A DNA stretch of 64,000 nucleotides from G963676205 sp964342525 (GCA_964342525.1 CAYFGQ010000004.1:27131-91130); one strand, 5' to 3'. Shown: positions 42,218-52,656, counted from the stretch's first letter. Made by a program: numbers and translations. Notes: generated from the letters alone by a model not told the origin.

Positions 42218-43075
42218 TTGCAAGAATTACAAAAAGATTTTGAAAACTATTTAATAAATAATTTACCAATATCAAAAACTTTTCATCCCTATTTTGAGAA
42301 GGCTCTCCAAGATATGCTAAAAGCTGGAGGAAAAAGATTTAGACCAATGCTATTACTTAGTATTGTAAACTCTAAGGAGCCACTTTTAGTTAAAAATGCT
42401 ATGCCTGCTGCTTTAGGTATAGAGATGCTTCATACATACTCTTTGGTACATGATGATCTTCCTGCTATGGATGATGCAGATCTAAGACGTGGACATCCAA
42501 CTTTACATAAAAGTTTTGATGAGGTTACAGCTATACTTGTAGGAGATGCTTTAAATACACACGCATTTAATGTTATAGCAAATGCACCACTTAGTAATGA
42601 TGTAAAGATTGAACTGGTAAAAATCTTGTCAAATGATGGTGGTATCGATGGTATGATAATTGGTCAAGCGATTGATTGTTATTTTGAAAATCAAAAGCTA
42701 GAGCTTTCTCAACTAGAGTTTTTACATATTCATAAGACTGCAAAACTTATTGCAGGAAGTTTAAAAATGGGTGCAGTAATAGCTGGACTTGATACAAAAC
42801 TTCAAGATGAATTATATCAATTTGGTATAGATATTGGATTATTATTTCAAATTCAAGATGATATTATTGATGAAACTTTAAGCGCGGAAGAAGCTGGTAA
42901 AACCACTTCAAATGATGGGGCTAAAAACTCTTTTGTAAATCTATTAGGTTTAGATGGTGCTATAAAAAGTGCCAATGAATTGGCAAAAAAATGTGAAGAT
43001 GATTTAAATAGATTTGAGTCAGATTTACCTGATCTAGTGATTCTCTTAAAAGGTTATCTTTACAGACACAAGTAG
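42218..43075 (+). CDS. ispA: Polyprenyl (geranyl/farnesyl) diphosphate synthase
   Basis: A 285-residue trans-prenyltransferase. The first aspartate-rich motif is VHDDLPAMDDADLRRG and the second FQIQDDIIDET; GGKRFRPMLLL near 36 binds the substrate phosphate. The TTG start at 42218 has TAAGG at seven bases distance; no ATG is suitably placed. Size and motifs fit the farnesyl diphosphate synthase of isoprenoid and quinone synthesis. Confidence 0.88.
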   Translation: MQELQKDFENYLINNLPISKTFHPYFEKALQDMLKAGGKRFRPMLLLSIVNSKEPLLVKNAMPAALGIEMLHTYSLVHDDLPAMDDADLRRGHPTLHKSFDEVTAILVGDALNTHAFNVIANAPLSNDVKIELVKILSNDGGIDGMIIGQAIDCYFENQKLELSQLEFLHIHKTAKLIAGSLKMGAVIAGLDTKLQDELYQFGIDIGLLFQIQDDIIDETLSAEEAGKTTSNDGAKNSFVNLLGLDGAIKSANELAKKCEDDLNRFESDLPDLVILLKGYLYRHK

Positions 43076-43101
43076 AAAAATTAAGATAGATAGGATAAAA
43101 G

Positions 43102-45504
43102 ATGAAAAAGAATTTTTATTTTTTAATGGTAGTTTTTCCCATATTTATTATTTTATTTATCTCTTTTACTGTATTTTTATTGGGAAATGAGAAGTTTTCC
43201 AAGATTATAGAAAACTACAACAACTATATAGAAAATGACTTTTTAAATGATAATAAAAAAGAGATACGAGAAAAAGTTGATTTTGTAAATAGTAATATCC
43301 AAATTGAAAATAAACAAGCTGAGATTGTATTAAAAAATGAGCTAAAACAGATGATAGATATAATCTATCAGATCACAGATAGTACATATCATCAATATAA
43401 AGATAAATTACCCTTAGAGCAAATTAGACAAAAAGTAAAAGAAAATATCTCTTATGTCAACTATAATAATCAAAACTATTTTTATATAATTGAATACTCC
43501 ACAAATATAGTTTACTCACATCCTACAAAAAAATATGAAGGTATGGACTTTTCTAATGGTGTTGATGTTAGGGGTGTAAATAGAATTCAAGCATTAAAAG
43601 ACTCTTTAAAAAATGGGGATAAAATAGGTTTTGAAAAGATATATTTTTATAAATTGGGTGAATCAAAAATAGAATATCCAAAATTAACTGCAGTATTCCA
43701 TTATAAACCTTTAGACTTTTTAGTGGGTACTGGTGAATATATCGATATGGTAGAGGATAGACTAAAAAACCAGCTTATCAAAAAGATAGAGATATTAAAC
43801 TCTTCTCAAAGTTCAAAAGAGATCAATATATTTGAACTAGATGATGAAACTAAACAAATCAAAGCACTTATAAAAGATAATGGAAATGGCGTAAAAAATG
43901 ATCACATACTAAATCCAAATGAACACAATAAATATATCAAAGAGTTGATATATAGTATTGATAAAAAAGATAGTGGATATTTTGAGTATAAAGCTACAAA
44001 TCCCCAATCAAATAACAAGGTAAAAAAATATATTTATTATAAGTATTATAAAGACTGGAATTGGTTGATCTATTCATCTTTTTATCATGATGAGATGGAT
44101 TCTTCCCTTGAACTTTTAAAAGAAAAAATTGATAGTGAAGAGAAAAGTATCTTTGCAAGTAGTTTAATACTTATAATAACTATTATAATAATAACTCTTT
44201 TGATCTCATTTTTTGTTTTAAATAAACTCAAAAATATTTTTATCTCTTATGCTAAAGAGATAAATACTAAAAAAGAAGAGTTGGAGATAATCTTCTCTAC
44301 TATTAAAGATGGTATAGCTATAGTTGATAAAAATACAAACTTTTTATATTTTAATGATGGTTTTTCAAAAATGCTTGGATATGAAAAAAAAGAATTAAGT
44401 TCTATGAGTTGTCTTCAATTAACAGCACTTGAAGATGTGAGTAGAGTAAAAGAAGCTATATCTGAAACAAAACAAAAAGGTTTTGTTGAAAATTTTGAAA
44501 AAACATATATCGTAAAAGCAAATAGAAGAGTAAGTGTAAATATGTCTTTAGCTTTGATGCCTGATAAAGAAAACCTTCTTATATCCATAAAAGATATTAC
44601 AGAAGGGAAAAGAAAAGAGAAAGAGATACAAAATTATGTATCTTTAATCGATAAAAATATTATGATCTCTTCAACAAATATTGATGGTAGAATGGTACAT
44701 GTATCAGAAGCTTTTGCAAAAATAAGTGGATATGAAAAAGATGAACTAATTGGACAAGACCATAGTATCATGAGACATCCTGATATGAAAAAAGAGTTTT
44801 TTAAAGCTATGTGGAAAGTACTAAATTCCAATAAAATTTGGCATGGAGAAATAAAAAATAAAACTAAAGATGGAGGATATTATTGGTCAGATATGTCTAT
44901 CTCTCCAAACTTTGATGAATATGGACATAAGATAGGTTATACAGCTATTAGACATGATATCACCAATAAAAAACTAATAGAAGAATTATCTATCACTGAT
45001 AGTCTTACAGAAGTGTTTAATAGACGCCATTTTGATGATATTATTCCAAAAGTTATAAATAGTGCAAAAAGAAAAGATGAATTGCTCTCTTTTATTATTA
45101 TGGATATTGATCACTTTAAACAATACAACGATACCTACGGACACCAAGAGGGAGATAATGCCCTTAAAGCTGTATCAAAATCTGTAAAAGAGACTCTAAA
45201 TAGGGCAGATGATCATTGTTTTAGACTTGGTGGAGAAGAGTTTGGAGTGATATTTAAATCAGTAGATATAAAAAGTGCAGTTGATTTTTCCCATAAAATA
45301 AAACAAAATATTGAAGATCTTCAGATAATACATGAAAAAAATAGTGCCAGTAAATATATCACTGTATCAATGGGGCTTATATGTGAATATGCTTCAAAGA
45401 TAAAAGATAAGGATGAGCTTTATAAATTAGGTGATGATCTTTTATATAAAGCAAAAGCAAGTGGTAGAAATAAGATTTGTACTTTATTGGAGGAAGAGAG
45501 GTAA
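43102..45504 (+). CDS. Membrane diguanylate cyclase with Cache and PAS domains
   Basis: An 800-residue sensor. A first helix (residues about 7-28) and a second (about 350-372) bracket a long periplasmic part with two Cache-type modules (VNYNNQNYFYIIEYSTNIVYS, and VGTGEYIDMVEDR after it). Two PAS domains follow (about 395-505 and 515-630; WHGEIKNKTKDGGYYW is typical), then a GGDEF domain with FRLGGEEFGVIF near 710. The GGEEF signature implies an active cyclase making c-di-GMP in response to a small extracellular ligand. No EAL domain. Confidence 0.88.
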   Translation: MKKNFYFLMVVFPIFIILFISFTVFLLGNEKFSKIIENYNNYIENDFLNDNKKEIREKVDFVNSNIQIENKQAEIVLKNELKQMIDIIYQITDSTYHQYKDKLPLEQIRQKVKENISYVNYNNQNYFYIIEYSTNIVYSHPTKKYEGMDFSNGVDVRGVNRIQALKDSLKNGDKIGFEKIYFYKLGESKIEYPKLTAVFHYKPLDFLVGTGEYIDMVEDRLKNQLIKKIEILNSSQSSKEINIFELDDETKQIKALIKDNGNGVKNDHILNPNEHNKYIKELIYSIDKKDSGYFEYKATNPQSNNKVKKYIYYKYYKDWNWLIYSSFYHDEMDSSLELLKEKIDSEEKSIFASSLILIITIIIITLLISFFVLNKLKNIFISYAKEINTKKEELEIIFSTIKDGIAIVDKNTNFLYFNDGFSKMLGYEKKELSSMSCLQLTALEDVSRVKEAISETKQKGFVENFEKTYIVKANRRVSVNMSLALMPDKENLLISIKDITEGKRKEKEIQNYVSLIDKNIMISSTNIDGRMVHVSEAFAKISGYEKDELIGQDHSIMRHPDMKKEFFKAMWKVLNSNKIWHGEIKNKTKDGGYYWSDMSISPNFDEYGHKIGYTAIRHDITNKKLIEELSITDSLTEVFNRRHFDDIIPKVINSAKRKDELLSFIIMDIDHFKQYNDTYGHQEGDNALKAVSKSVKETLNRADDHCFRLGGEEFGVIFKSVDIKSAVDFSHKIKQNIEDLQIIHEKNSASKYITVSMGLICEYASKIKDKDELYKLGDDLLYKAKASGRNKICTLLEEER

Positions 45505-45532
45505 AATAAGTGACTTTTAAATCACTTATTTT
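45503..45532. terminator. Bidirectional hairpin between convergent genes
   Basis: AAAATAAGTGA (45503-45513) pairs perfectly with TCACTTATTTT (45522-45532). It lies between the stops of the diguanylate cyclase gene and the DUF302 gene, overlapping the latter. The AT arms give U-tracts on either strand. Confidence 0.6.
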
Positions 45533-45909
45533 ATATTATCTATCATCTTTATGATGATTGCATCAACCTCTTTTGTGATATTTACTGCTTCAGATTTATC
45601 AGTAAGTGTTGCAAACATCTCTGATGGTTTGATCATTCCAATCTTTACTACTCCATTTTCTGTGTAAACCGATACACGACAAGGTAAAGCAGTATTTAAA
45701 ATCATATCTATTCCCATGATTTTATTTGCATACATAGGATTACAAATCTCAAATACTTGACACTCTTCTTTAAAATCAACACCTTTACTTCTTAATGTGT
45801 TTGCAATATTGTGTATATGTTGAACACCAAATTTATGGTTTGGTACTTCTGCCTCAAGAGCAGCAACAGCATCCTCAAAAGATTTATTTGTTTCAACTAC
45901 ATAAAACAT
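45526..45909 (-). CDS. DUF302 family protein
   Basis: A 127-residue protein. FYVVETNKSFEDAVAALEAE at the start, KFGVQHIHNIANTLRSKGV and CQVFEICNPMYANKIMGID fit DUF302, a small alpha-beta fold found in single and tandem form. LPCRVSVYTENGVVKIGMIKP is its conserved core strand pair. The biochemical role is not established. Monocistronic, with a GGAGAATA ribosome site. Confidence 0.75.
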   Translation of the reverse strand: MFYVVETNKSFEDAVAALEAEVPNHKFGVQHIHNIANTLRSKGVDFKEECQVFEICNPMYANKIMGIDMILNTALPCRVSVYTENGVVKIGMIKPSEMFATLTDKSEAVNITKEVDAIIIKMIDNIK

Positions 45910-46052
45910 ATATTCTCCTTATTATTCTTATAAATATTTTTTATTTGAGGGATTGTACTATTAAGATACTTAGTCATATCTAAATATTTTTATATAAATC
46001 AAGTAGAAATATTCTATAATTCAAAAAAATTAAACTACAAAAGGTTTACAAA

Positions 46053-46781
46053 ATGTTTACAAAAATAAATAGTTATTTATTATATCCAGTGATTTTAATA
46101 TATATGACTTTTTTAAAAGGGATGAAAAAAGATTATAAAAAGTTTTTTCTTGATAAAAAAGAAGAGAATAAAAATGATGATATTTTACAACTAAGATCAA
46201 AAGATGGGGAGTTTTTTAGTTTTGTAGATTACTTCTTTGATAAAACATTACCTTTTTATAAAAAAGTATTAATCACATTTGAGATAGATCTAAATAAAGC
46301 ACCAGAAGAGAAGAAGTTTTTTAAATACAATTTTTATTATGCTCTTAGATTTATTTATGCTGCATCAATAATAAGTAAAAGAACATCAAACGATAATATC
46401 TATGTATCTTTAGAGTGTGAGAAGAAAAAGAAACTATATGATGATCAGATCAATCATCTTATAAGATATCATTTGATAGCTTACGGAACAGGTAGAGTAG
46501 ATAAACTTTATTTTGATAAGGAATCATTAAAAGATCAAAGAAGTCAGTTGGCTTATAATACGATGCTTTCATATTTAGATGATGCAAAACTTATAAACTT
46601 TTCAGATCAAAAACATCTGTTTGTACTTACAATTGAAAAAGATAATAAAAAATACGATATCGTTTGGTCTTCAGGCGATGATATAGAACTAACAGATTTT
46701 AATGATGTATATGATAAATATGGAAATCTGATGAAAAAAGATATAAAAATATCAAATAGTCCTATTTATGCTTCCCACTAA
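46053..46781 (+). CDS. Hypothetical protein, 242 residues
   Basis: A 242-residue protein with one hydrophobic helix near the N-terminus (YLLYPVILIYMTFL) and a charged, mostly soluble remainder. I see no motif that names a family. The ending (ISNSPIYASH) lies in a 10-bp inverted repeat (46757-46766 with 46780-46789), possibly a weak terminator. Upstream is a 140-bp gap; it appears monocistronic. Confidence 0.5.
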   Translation: MFTKINSYLLYPVILIYMTFLKGMKKDYKKFFLDKKEENKNDDILQLRSKDGEFFSFVDYFFDKTLPFYKKVLITFEIDLNKAPEEKKFFKYNFYYALRFIYAASIISKRTSNDNIYVSLECEKKKKLYDDQINHLIRYHLIAYGTGRVDKLYFDKESLKDQRSQLAYNTMLSYLDDAKLINFSDQKHLFVLTIEKDNKKYDIVWSSGDDIELTDFNDVYDKYGNLMKKDIKISNSPIYASH

Positions 46782-46803
46782 TAGGACTAAGAAAATATAT
46801 AAT

Positions 46804-46908
46804 TTATTTTAAATCACACTTTCCAAATTTACATCTAAGGTATCGTATAAGCATAAATATAAAGAAAAGTATGATTCCTATTTCAAATATTATGTGTAGA
46901 TATTCCAT
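46804..46908 (-). CDS. 34-residue single-helix membrane protein
   Basis: ATG 46908 on the reverse strand has AAGG seven bases upstream and runs to TAA 46804-46806. The product is a short N-terminus, one hydrophobic helix (HIIFEIGIILFFIFMLIRY) and a basic tail with two cysteines, RCKFGKCDLK. A Cys-x4-Cys basic tail after one helix is an appealing small-protein layout, but nothing else supports it. It lies 41 bases past the stop of the 926-residue orphan. Confidence 0.4.
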   Translation of the reverse strand: MEYLHIIFEIGIILFFIFMLIRYLRCKFGKCDLK

Positions 46909-46982
46909 ATTTTAGCCTTGTTATTTTTGAGTATTTAATATTTTGGAAAAAGGATTATATCCTTTTTCTCATAAATTAGATT

Positions 46983-49763
46983 TTAGTTTTTTATGTTCGC
47001 TTCTGCTTCAATCTCTTCATATTTAAAACAGCCAATTAAAGCTTTTTCTAAATAATAGTATTTATCTTCTCTTTGTGTGATAGTTTTGATATTTATTTTT
47101 TCAAAACCACTAATTTTATGGTTACCTAAAAGTGAAGTTAATATTCTTTTTGTAAACTCTTCATCTTCTTTGGCTGGTTTATTTATATTTGTTGGTAACT
47201 CATCTAAAAAGATATTTATATATCTAGCTTCTTTTGTTATATTTAATAGATATATTAAAAACATAGGTAAATGTATAAGCTTTTCTTGCCATCTATTTAA
47301 AATAATATCATATAGAGTTTTTTTAGCTAACTCCATATCAAAAACAATCGCAAATAACATCTGCTCAGTAATAACTTTTGAGTGATCAAAATTTAGGCTT
47401 AGAGTTATCTCTTCAATATTCAATTCATCTTCTAAAAAAGCTTTTAAAAAAGTACTTGGATCACTTTGTACAGTTTCTCTTAATATCTTTTTCATTTTCT
47501 TTTTATCATTTTTGGCTTTTTCTCTTAATACTCTATTCTCTTTATATTCTGGTTCATTAAAAAAATCAGCAAATGGAAAATATGAAAATCGTAGGAATTT
47601 TAATATCTCTACACTAGAAAAAGCAGTTTTGATATCTATATCAGTAGTTAAAAAGTGTGAGCCTACATATTTTGAATCATCTACTAAACAAAAACCTATG
47701 ATCTCTTTTGGAGTTTTGATTTGTCCATTTTGTACTTCTACTTCAGAACTATTTATTTCATAGTTGTTATCTAAAGTGATAAGGGTAAGTTTTGAATATA
47801 AATCATTTGTATCCAGTGATACTATTGCTTTGTCCTCATCATACCCTTTGATTATGCCTTCTTTTGTAATACTACAAATTTTACTCCATCTTACATCATC
47901 ATATATTTTAAAGACAGAGGAGAGCTCCTCTCCATAGTAAGGATAATTTTTGATAGAGAAAAATTTGTTTATCTCAAAGTTATTATATACAATCGATTTA
48001 TCCCTTATGATTCTTTGATTCTCTTGGGGATTTTTCAAGATATCTTCATGAAAACAAAGGGTAATAAATTGACTATCTTTTACTCTATTTGATGATAGTT
48101 TTGTATTGTGTAATAATTGGGTGCTTACATTGTTTTTATCTTTTAAAAATGTTCTGTATAGGGGTTTTTGTGTTTTTTCTATAATTGTAGTATTGAATCT
48201 TTTTGTATAAGTTTGACCCTTGTAATCTAAGACTATAGTATGGATCCTATTTAAAAGCATCTCTGGGCTTAGCTCTAATTTAGCAGTAAAATCTTCATGA
48301 TCATAAACTATACCATCACAGTATGTCCATCTTATGATTTTTGCTTCTTCTTCAATATTTATCAGTTCATCTACTTTTTTTATACTAGTTGATAGTTTGT
48401 TGTATTGTAGTTTATATTTAATCTCTTTATCAAATTCTAAAAGTTCATTTTGTGTATAAAGTTCTAAGTGATTTATCCAGCTTGGTGTTTTGATATGGTT
48501 ATCAAAATTTAGGCAAAAATCATACTCTTCCCCATCACTTAACTCAAAATTTGAGTTTTTAGAGATATTTGTAATAAGTTGAACATAACCATCAAAATAC
48601 TCATATGTATCTTCTGTATCTTCTTCTATATTACTCTCAAAATCAGAATCTATAAGTAATGAGTAGTTTTTAGAAGAATCTAAAAAGTCATTTTTATCAG
48701 TATAAAAATTTCCATCTTGGTCAAATATCAAAATATCATGGTTAAAATCAAATAAGACAAACTCTTCTATGTGTATAGTAGTATTTGATTTATCTTTTAT
48801 CTCAATATTGATACTTGAGTTTTGTGGATCTATTATTGATATGGAGTTTTCTAATTCATATATATTTGTATTTTCATTTTTGATAAGCTGAGTTTGAAGT
48901 TTGTCATCTACAAATATATCATATTCATTATCTTCAAGATTTAAACTATAAAAGTCATCTTCACTTATAGTAAATGTAAGTTTTTCATCTTCAAATTTTA
49001 CAGTAGATAAAAAGAAATTACTCTCTATATCATCTTTTGTGATAAGAGAACTTGATAGATTACTCTTAGCAGCTTTTAGTAACTCTTCTAAATCAAAGTC
49101 TTTAAACCATACATTTTGTTTTAATAGTTTAGTTGTCTCTTCTTTACTTAATAGATACCTAGAATATCTTTGTAAAACTTTCCATCCATTAGTAAAAGTT
49201 GGAGAAAAGTTTTCACTTGTTCTATCAGTCAATTCTTTTACAGTTGGGTGTTTTGATTTTGAAGTTAACCACAGGTTTAGGTTTTTGAATCTTTTTAAAA
49301 TCCCCATATGTAATAAAACAGTATCTGTAGGCTCATCCTCATCATAACCATCTCTTAAATCAAATCTAACTATCGCTTCTTTTATGGCTTCATTTAAATA
49401 ATCATTTGGTTTGGCGTCATCTATAAAGTAGTTTTCTATAAAAAAATTATCATTTTCATATGTATCATCCATAAGCTCATCTGCAATACCACTTACCCAT
49501 AAATAACTATAAGATAAATCTTCTCTTAGTGTTGTGGTATATGTTAGGAAAAATAACCCAAGTGCTTGTTTATTTGTAATATTTAATTCTTCTAATTCTT
49601 CAAAGTTTTTATTATCTATCGTATCTTGGTTGAAATCTATTGTAAATAATGTCTCTTGTATTTTTTCTTTTATATCTTCTATATCTAATTCTATTATGGA
49701 CTTTTTATTTTGTATTAAATTATCTAATCTTTGCGCTATATTCACTACTATTGTTTGAAACAT
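46983..49763 (-). CDS. Large orphan cytoplasmic protein, 926 residues
   Basis: Encodes 926 residues with no signal peptide and no membrane helix that I can see. The N-terminal 230 residues are helical and acidic (LGLFFLTYTTTLREDLSYSYLW, DTVLLHMGILKRFKNLNLWLT); the middle is beta-rich with many Asp/Asn-containing strands like repeated sandwich modules; the C-terminal 220 residues are helical with lysine-rich stretches. No Walker motif, nuclease motif or recognised family is visible. It is divergent from radA and has a GGAGAAAAA ribosome site. It could be a scaffold or defence component; the sequence does not decide. Confidence 0.6.
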   Translation of the reverse strand: MFQTIVVNIAQRLDNLIQNKKSIIELDIEDIKEKIQETLFTIDFNQDTIDNKNFEELEELNITNKQALGLFFLTYTTTLREDLSYSYLWVSGIADELMDDTYENDNFFIENYFIDDAKPNDYLNEAIKEAIVRFDLRDGYDEDEPTDTVLLHMGILKRFKNLNLWLTSKSKHPTVKELTDRTSENFSPTFTNGWKVLQRYSRYLLSKEETTKLLKQNVWFKDFDLEELLKAAKSNLSSSLITKDDIESNFFLSTVKFEDEKLTFTISEDDFYSLNLEDNEYDIFVDDKLQTQLIKNENTNIYELENSISIIDPQNSSINIEIKDKSNTTIHIEEFVLFDFNHDILIFDQDGNFYTDKNDFLDSSKNYSLLIDSDFESNIEEDTEDTYEYFDGYVQLITNISKNSNFELSDGEEYDFCLNFDNHIKTPSWINHLELYTQNELLEFDKEIKYKLQYNKLSTSIKKVDELINIEEEAKIIRWTYCDGIVYDHEDFTAKLELSPEMLLNRIHTIVLDYKGQTYTKRFNTTIIEKTQKPLYRTFLKDKNNVSTQLLHNTKLSSNRVKDSQFITLCFHEDILKNPQENQRIIRDKSIVYNNFEINKFFSIKNYPYYGEELSSVFKIYDDVRWSKICSITKEGIIKGYDEDKAIVSLDTNDLYSKLTLITLDNNYEINSSEVEVQNGQIKTPKEIIGFCLVDDSKYVGSHFLTTDIDIKTAFSSVEILKFLRFSYFPFADFFNEPEYKENRVLREKAKNDKKKMKKILRETVQSDPSTFLKAFLEDELNIEEITLSLNFDHSKVITEQMLFAIVFDMELAKKTLYDIILNRWQEKLIHLPMFLIYLLNITKEARYINIFLDELPTNINKPAKEDEEFTKRILTSLLGNHKISGFEKINIKTITQREDKYYYLEKALIGCFKYEEIEAEANIKN

Positions 49764-49997
49764 TTTTCTCCTTGGATTTTGTTCTCTTTTTTTGGAGAGG
49801 GATTTTAGCTACTATTTGCTTTAATTTATGGAGTATTTACTTGCTTTGAGCTGTATTATTTGTGAAATTTTGTAATTTTTTTGTATCTTATAAGTTGTTA
49901 AGTATTTGATTTCTATAAAATCTTTCAAAATGACATATTTTCTCTCTTATAAAACTTTTTATACTAAAATACAAACATAAAATACAAAAGAGATAAT

Positions 49998-51347
49998 ATG
50001 GCAAAGAAAAAAAAGAGTATGTTTGAGTGTCAACATTGTGGTGAACAAAGTGCAAAGTGGCTTGGGAAATGTCCAAATTGTGGTTCATGGGATAGTTTTG
50101 TAGAGCTTACAGTAGAACAGCAAGAGGTGATAAAACAAACCTCTAAAGTAGCTACTGAGAGCTCAAAGGCTAAACCTATCACTGAGGTGGAGCAAGATGA
50201 CATTGTAAGATTCTCTTCATATGATAAAGAATTTGATCTAGTTCTTGGTGGGGGTATTGTACCGGGGAGTCTTACTCTTATTGGTGGAAGTCCTGGAGTT
50301 GGTAAGTCTACACTTTTGTTAAAAGTGGCTGGAAATATTGCTAAAAATGACAAAAAAGTACTTTATGTATCAGGAGAAGAGAGTAAAGGGCAGATAAAGA
50401 TTCGTGCCAATAGACTTGAGTCAAATGAGGATAACCTATATCTACTCTCAGAGATAAAACTTGAAGGTATAATGGATGAGCTTTTAAGGGAAGATTATGA
50501 AGTAGTGATAATTGACTCTATTCAGACAATATATTCTGATAATCTTACTTCTTCTCCAGGATCAGTTTCTCAAGTAAGGGAGATCACCTTTGAGCTTATG
50601 AGAAAAGCTAAGGATTCTCGTATAGCTATGTTTATCATTGGTCATATTACAAAAGATGGAAGTATTGCTGGACCTAGGGTATTGGAGCATATGGTAGATA
50701 CTGTACTTTATTTTGAGGGTGAGACTAGTAAAGATATACGTATGCTAAGAGGTTTTAAAAATAGATTTGGTAGTACTTCTGAAATAGGTATTTTTGAGAT
50801 GACAGAAGAGGGACTTGTAAGTGCAAAAGATATAGCTGCTAAGTTTTTCAATAAAGATAAAAGCCAAGCAGGCTCAGCCCTTACAGTTGTGATGGAAGGA
50901 AGTAGGGCTATAGTACTTGAAGTGCAAGCTCTTGTTTCAGATTCCACATATCCAAATCCAAAAAGAAGTGCCACAGGATTTGATACAAATAGATTAAATA
51001 TGCTTTTAGCTTTACTTGAAAAAAAACTAGATCTTCCTCTAAATCAATACGATGTATATGTAAATATAAGTGGAGGTATAAAGATCAAAGAGAGTTCTGC
51101 TGATCTTGCTGTGATCGCTGCTATCATAAGTTCATATCGTGAGCGAGCCATATCAAATGAATCTATGTTTATAGGAGAAGTTAGTTTGACAGGTGAGATA
51201 AAAGAGGTGTATTCTTTAGAGCAAAGACTTAAAGAAGCAAATGCCCAAGGGTTTAAAAAAGCAGTTGTGGCTAAAAAGCCTACATCGAAAGTTGATCTAA
51301 AATGTTTTGCAGTTGATGAGGTGACAAAGATGATTGAGTTGTTTTAG
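49998..51347 (+). CDS. radA: DNA repair protein RadA
   Basis: A 449-residue RadA (Sms). The N-terminal zinc finger uses C11, C14, C25 and C28 (FECQHCGEQSAKWLGKCPNC). The RecA-like core has Walker A GGSPGVGKSTLL near 96, Walker B VVIIDSIQT and the RadA-specific KNRFGSTSEIG. The C-terminal domain is Lon protease-like (PLNQYDVYVNISGGIKI, FIGEVSLTGEI) without a working protease dyad being evident. It promotes branch migration in recombination. Confidence 0.94.
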   Translation: MAKKKKSMFECQHCGEQSAKWLGKCPNCGSWDSFVELTVEQQEVIKQTSKVATESSKAKPITEVEQDDIVRFSSYDKEFDLVLGGGIVPGSLTLIGGSPGVGKSTLLLKVAGNIAKNDKKVLYVSGEESKGQIKIRANRLESNEDNLYLLSEIKLEGIMDELLREDYEVVIIDSIQTIYSDNLTSSPGSVSQVREITFELMRKAKDSRIAMFIIGHITKDGSIAGPRVLEHMVDTVLYFEGETSKDIRMLRGFKNRFGSTSEIGIFEMTEEGLVSAKDIAAKFFNKDKSQAGSALTVVMEGSRAIVLEVQALVSDSTYPNPKRSATGFDTNRLNMLLALLEKKLDLPLNQYDVYVNISGGIKIKESSADLAVIAAIISSYRERAISNESMFIGEVSLTGEIKEVYSLEQRLKEANAQGFKKAVVAKKPTSKVDLKCFAVDEVTKMIELF

Positions 51348-51366
51348 AGAATATTTTTATTTTTGA

Positions 51367-51397
51367 AAAATATAAAGGTAAAATACCTTTATATTTT
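51367..51397. terminator. 14-bp hairpin between radA and lipoprotein A
   Basis: AAAATATAAAGGTA (51367-51380) pairs perfectly with TACCTTTATATTTT (51384-51397) around AAA. It lies between convergent stops and fits a bidirectional terminator. A near-identical hairpin follows the paralogous lipoprotein at 52657-52689. Confidence 0.7.
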
Positions 51398-51404
51398 ATA
51401 AGTT

Positions 51405-52526
51405 TTAAGGGAAATTAGGAGGTCTTTTACTTGAATCTTCATTTATTTTTGAACCAGCCGAGAAGTTATTTTTAACTGCAACACTACTTACATCCCAACC
51501 ACTTATATCCTGATCAAAATTTGCTGCGCCATTAAATGTTCCTGCCATATTAGTTACTTTACTTGTATCCCAACCACTTATATCTTGATTAAAGCTTACT
51601 GCAGTTGCAAATGTTCCTGCCATATTAGTCACATTACTTGTATCCCAAGCTGATATATCAACATTAAAGCTAAATCGATTGTTAAAAATAGCACTAAAAT
51701 CAGTAACTGCGGTAACATCAGCATATCTTAATTTTAATTCAAGAGCTTTTGTTGTAGCTGAATTAGGATTGTTATCATATGCAGTTGAATATTCTGCTAT
51801 AAGAGTAGTTAAGGCATCTTTATCTGCAACACTATGAGAATTTCCTATATAAGCTTTTTCATCCTTTAGACTTGTTTCTATATCTTTTGCTTCTCCATTA
51901 TAATTTTTAACTGTATTTAAAAATGCTTTTACTGTCGAATTATTTGAATCATTCTTTACAACATTATTTATAAGGGATGTTAAACTTGAATCACTACCGC
52001 TTTGAAGTCTAGTTTTAAATTTTGTTCTTGCCGTTTCATTATCTTTTAGCATCGCATAACATAATTGGGCTAGTTTTGCTACATCTGCATTATTATTACT
52101 CATATAATCAGCTGTAAGATCAGAATTGTTTGAAAGAGATAATGTTGTAGCTAAATTATTTAGCATACTTGTATCATCTGCTACAATTGTAGTAATTGGT
52201 GATACTACATTTCCACTTTGAGCAGTCATAACAATATCAAAGCTTTCCCCTGTATCTACAAAAACTCCACCTGTTGTAGTAATAGGATATGTTGGAGTTT
52301 TAGCAAATATATATTTACCTGTTGAAGCATCCTTTTGACTAGCTATGTTTCCATCAGCATCACTTACAATTGCATCTTTTATATATCCATCTACGATGGT
52401 TACTGTTCTACTCTCTTCAGAACTTCCACCTCCTGAACTATCATCTGAACCTCCGCATCCACTAAAACCTAGAATTATAGAGATTAGTAAAAATAGTTTA
52501 AAACTATTTAAAAGTTTTTTTGACAT
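51405..52526 (-). CDS. BspA-like (DUF285 repeat) surface lipoprotein A
   Basis: A 373-residue lipoprotein with lipobox GFSGC24 followed by a Gly/Ser linker. Residues about 40-270 are a non-repetitive domain; residues about 285-360 hold two to three DUF285 repeats (WDTSNVTNMAGTF, WDTSKVTNMAGTF, WDVSSVAV), the pattern of BspA-like proteins where each unit is near 25 residues. Such proteins are surface-exposed and often adhesive. The array is short. A paralogue of identical length lies directly upstream. Confidence 0.75.
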   Translation of the reverse strand: MSKKLLNSFKLFLLISIILGFSGCGGSDDSSGGGSSEESRTVTIVDGYIKDAIVSDADGNIASQKDASTGKYIFAKTPTYPITTTGGVFVDTGESFDIVMTAQSGNVVSPITTIVADDTSMLNNLATTLSLSNNSDLTADYMSNNNADVAKLAQLCYAMLKDNETARTKFKTRLQSGSDSSLTSLINNVVKNDSNNSTVKAFLNTVKNYNGEAKDIETSLKDEKAYIGNSHSVADKDALTTLIAEYSTAYDNNPNSATTKALELKLRYADVTAVTDFSAIFNNRFSFNVDISAWDTSNVTNMAGTFATAVSFNQDISGWDTSKVTNMAGTFNGAANFDQDISGWDVSSVAVKNNFSAGSKINEDSSKRPPNFP

Positions 52527-52656
52527 TTTACTTCCTTTTTATTTTATAAACTAATTATAAAATAAGAGTGTGATAAAGTGTGATGAAATAGGATTTTATA
52601 AATAGTAATTTAGAAAAATTATGGAAATATGGATACTTTGTATTCTTAGAAGGGGC

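Noticed and set aside
46757..46789. Terminator after the 242-residue hypothetical gene
   Set aside because: A 10-bp inverted repeat exists but no T-run follows on the + strand and the first arm is inside the coding region; mentioned only in the gene entry.
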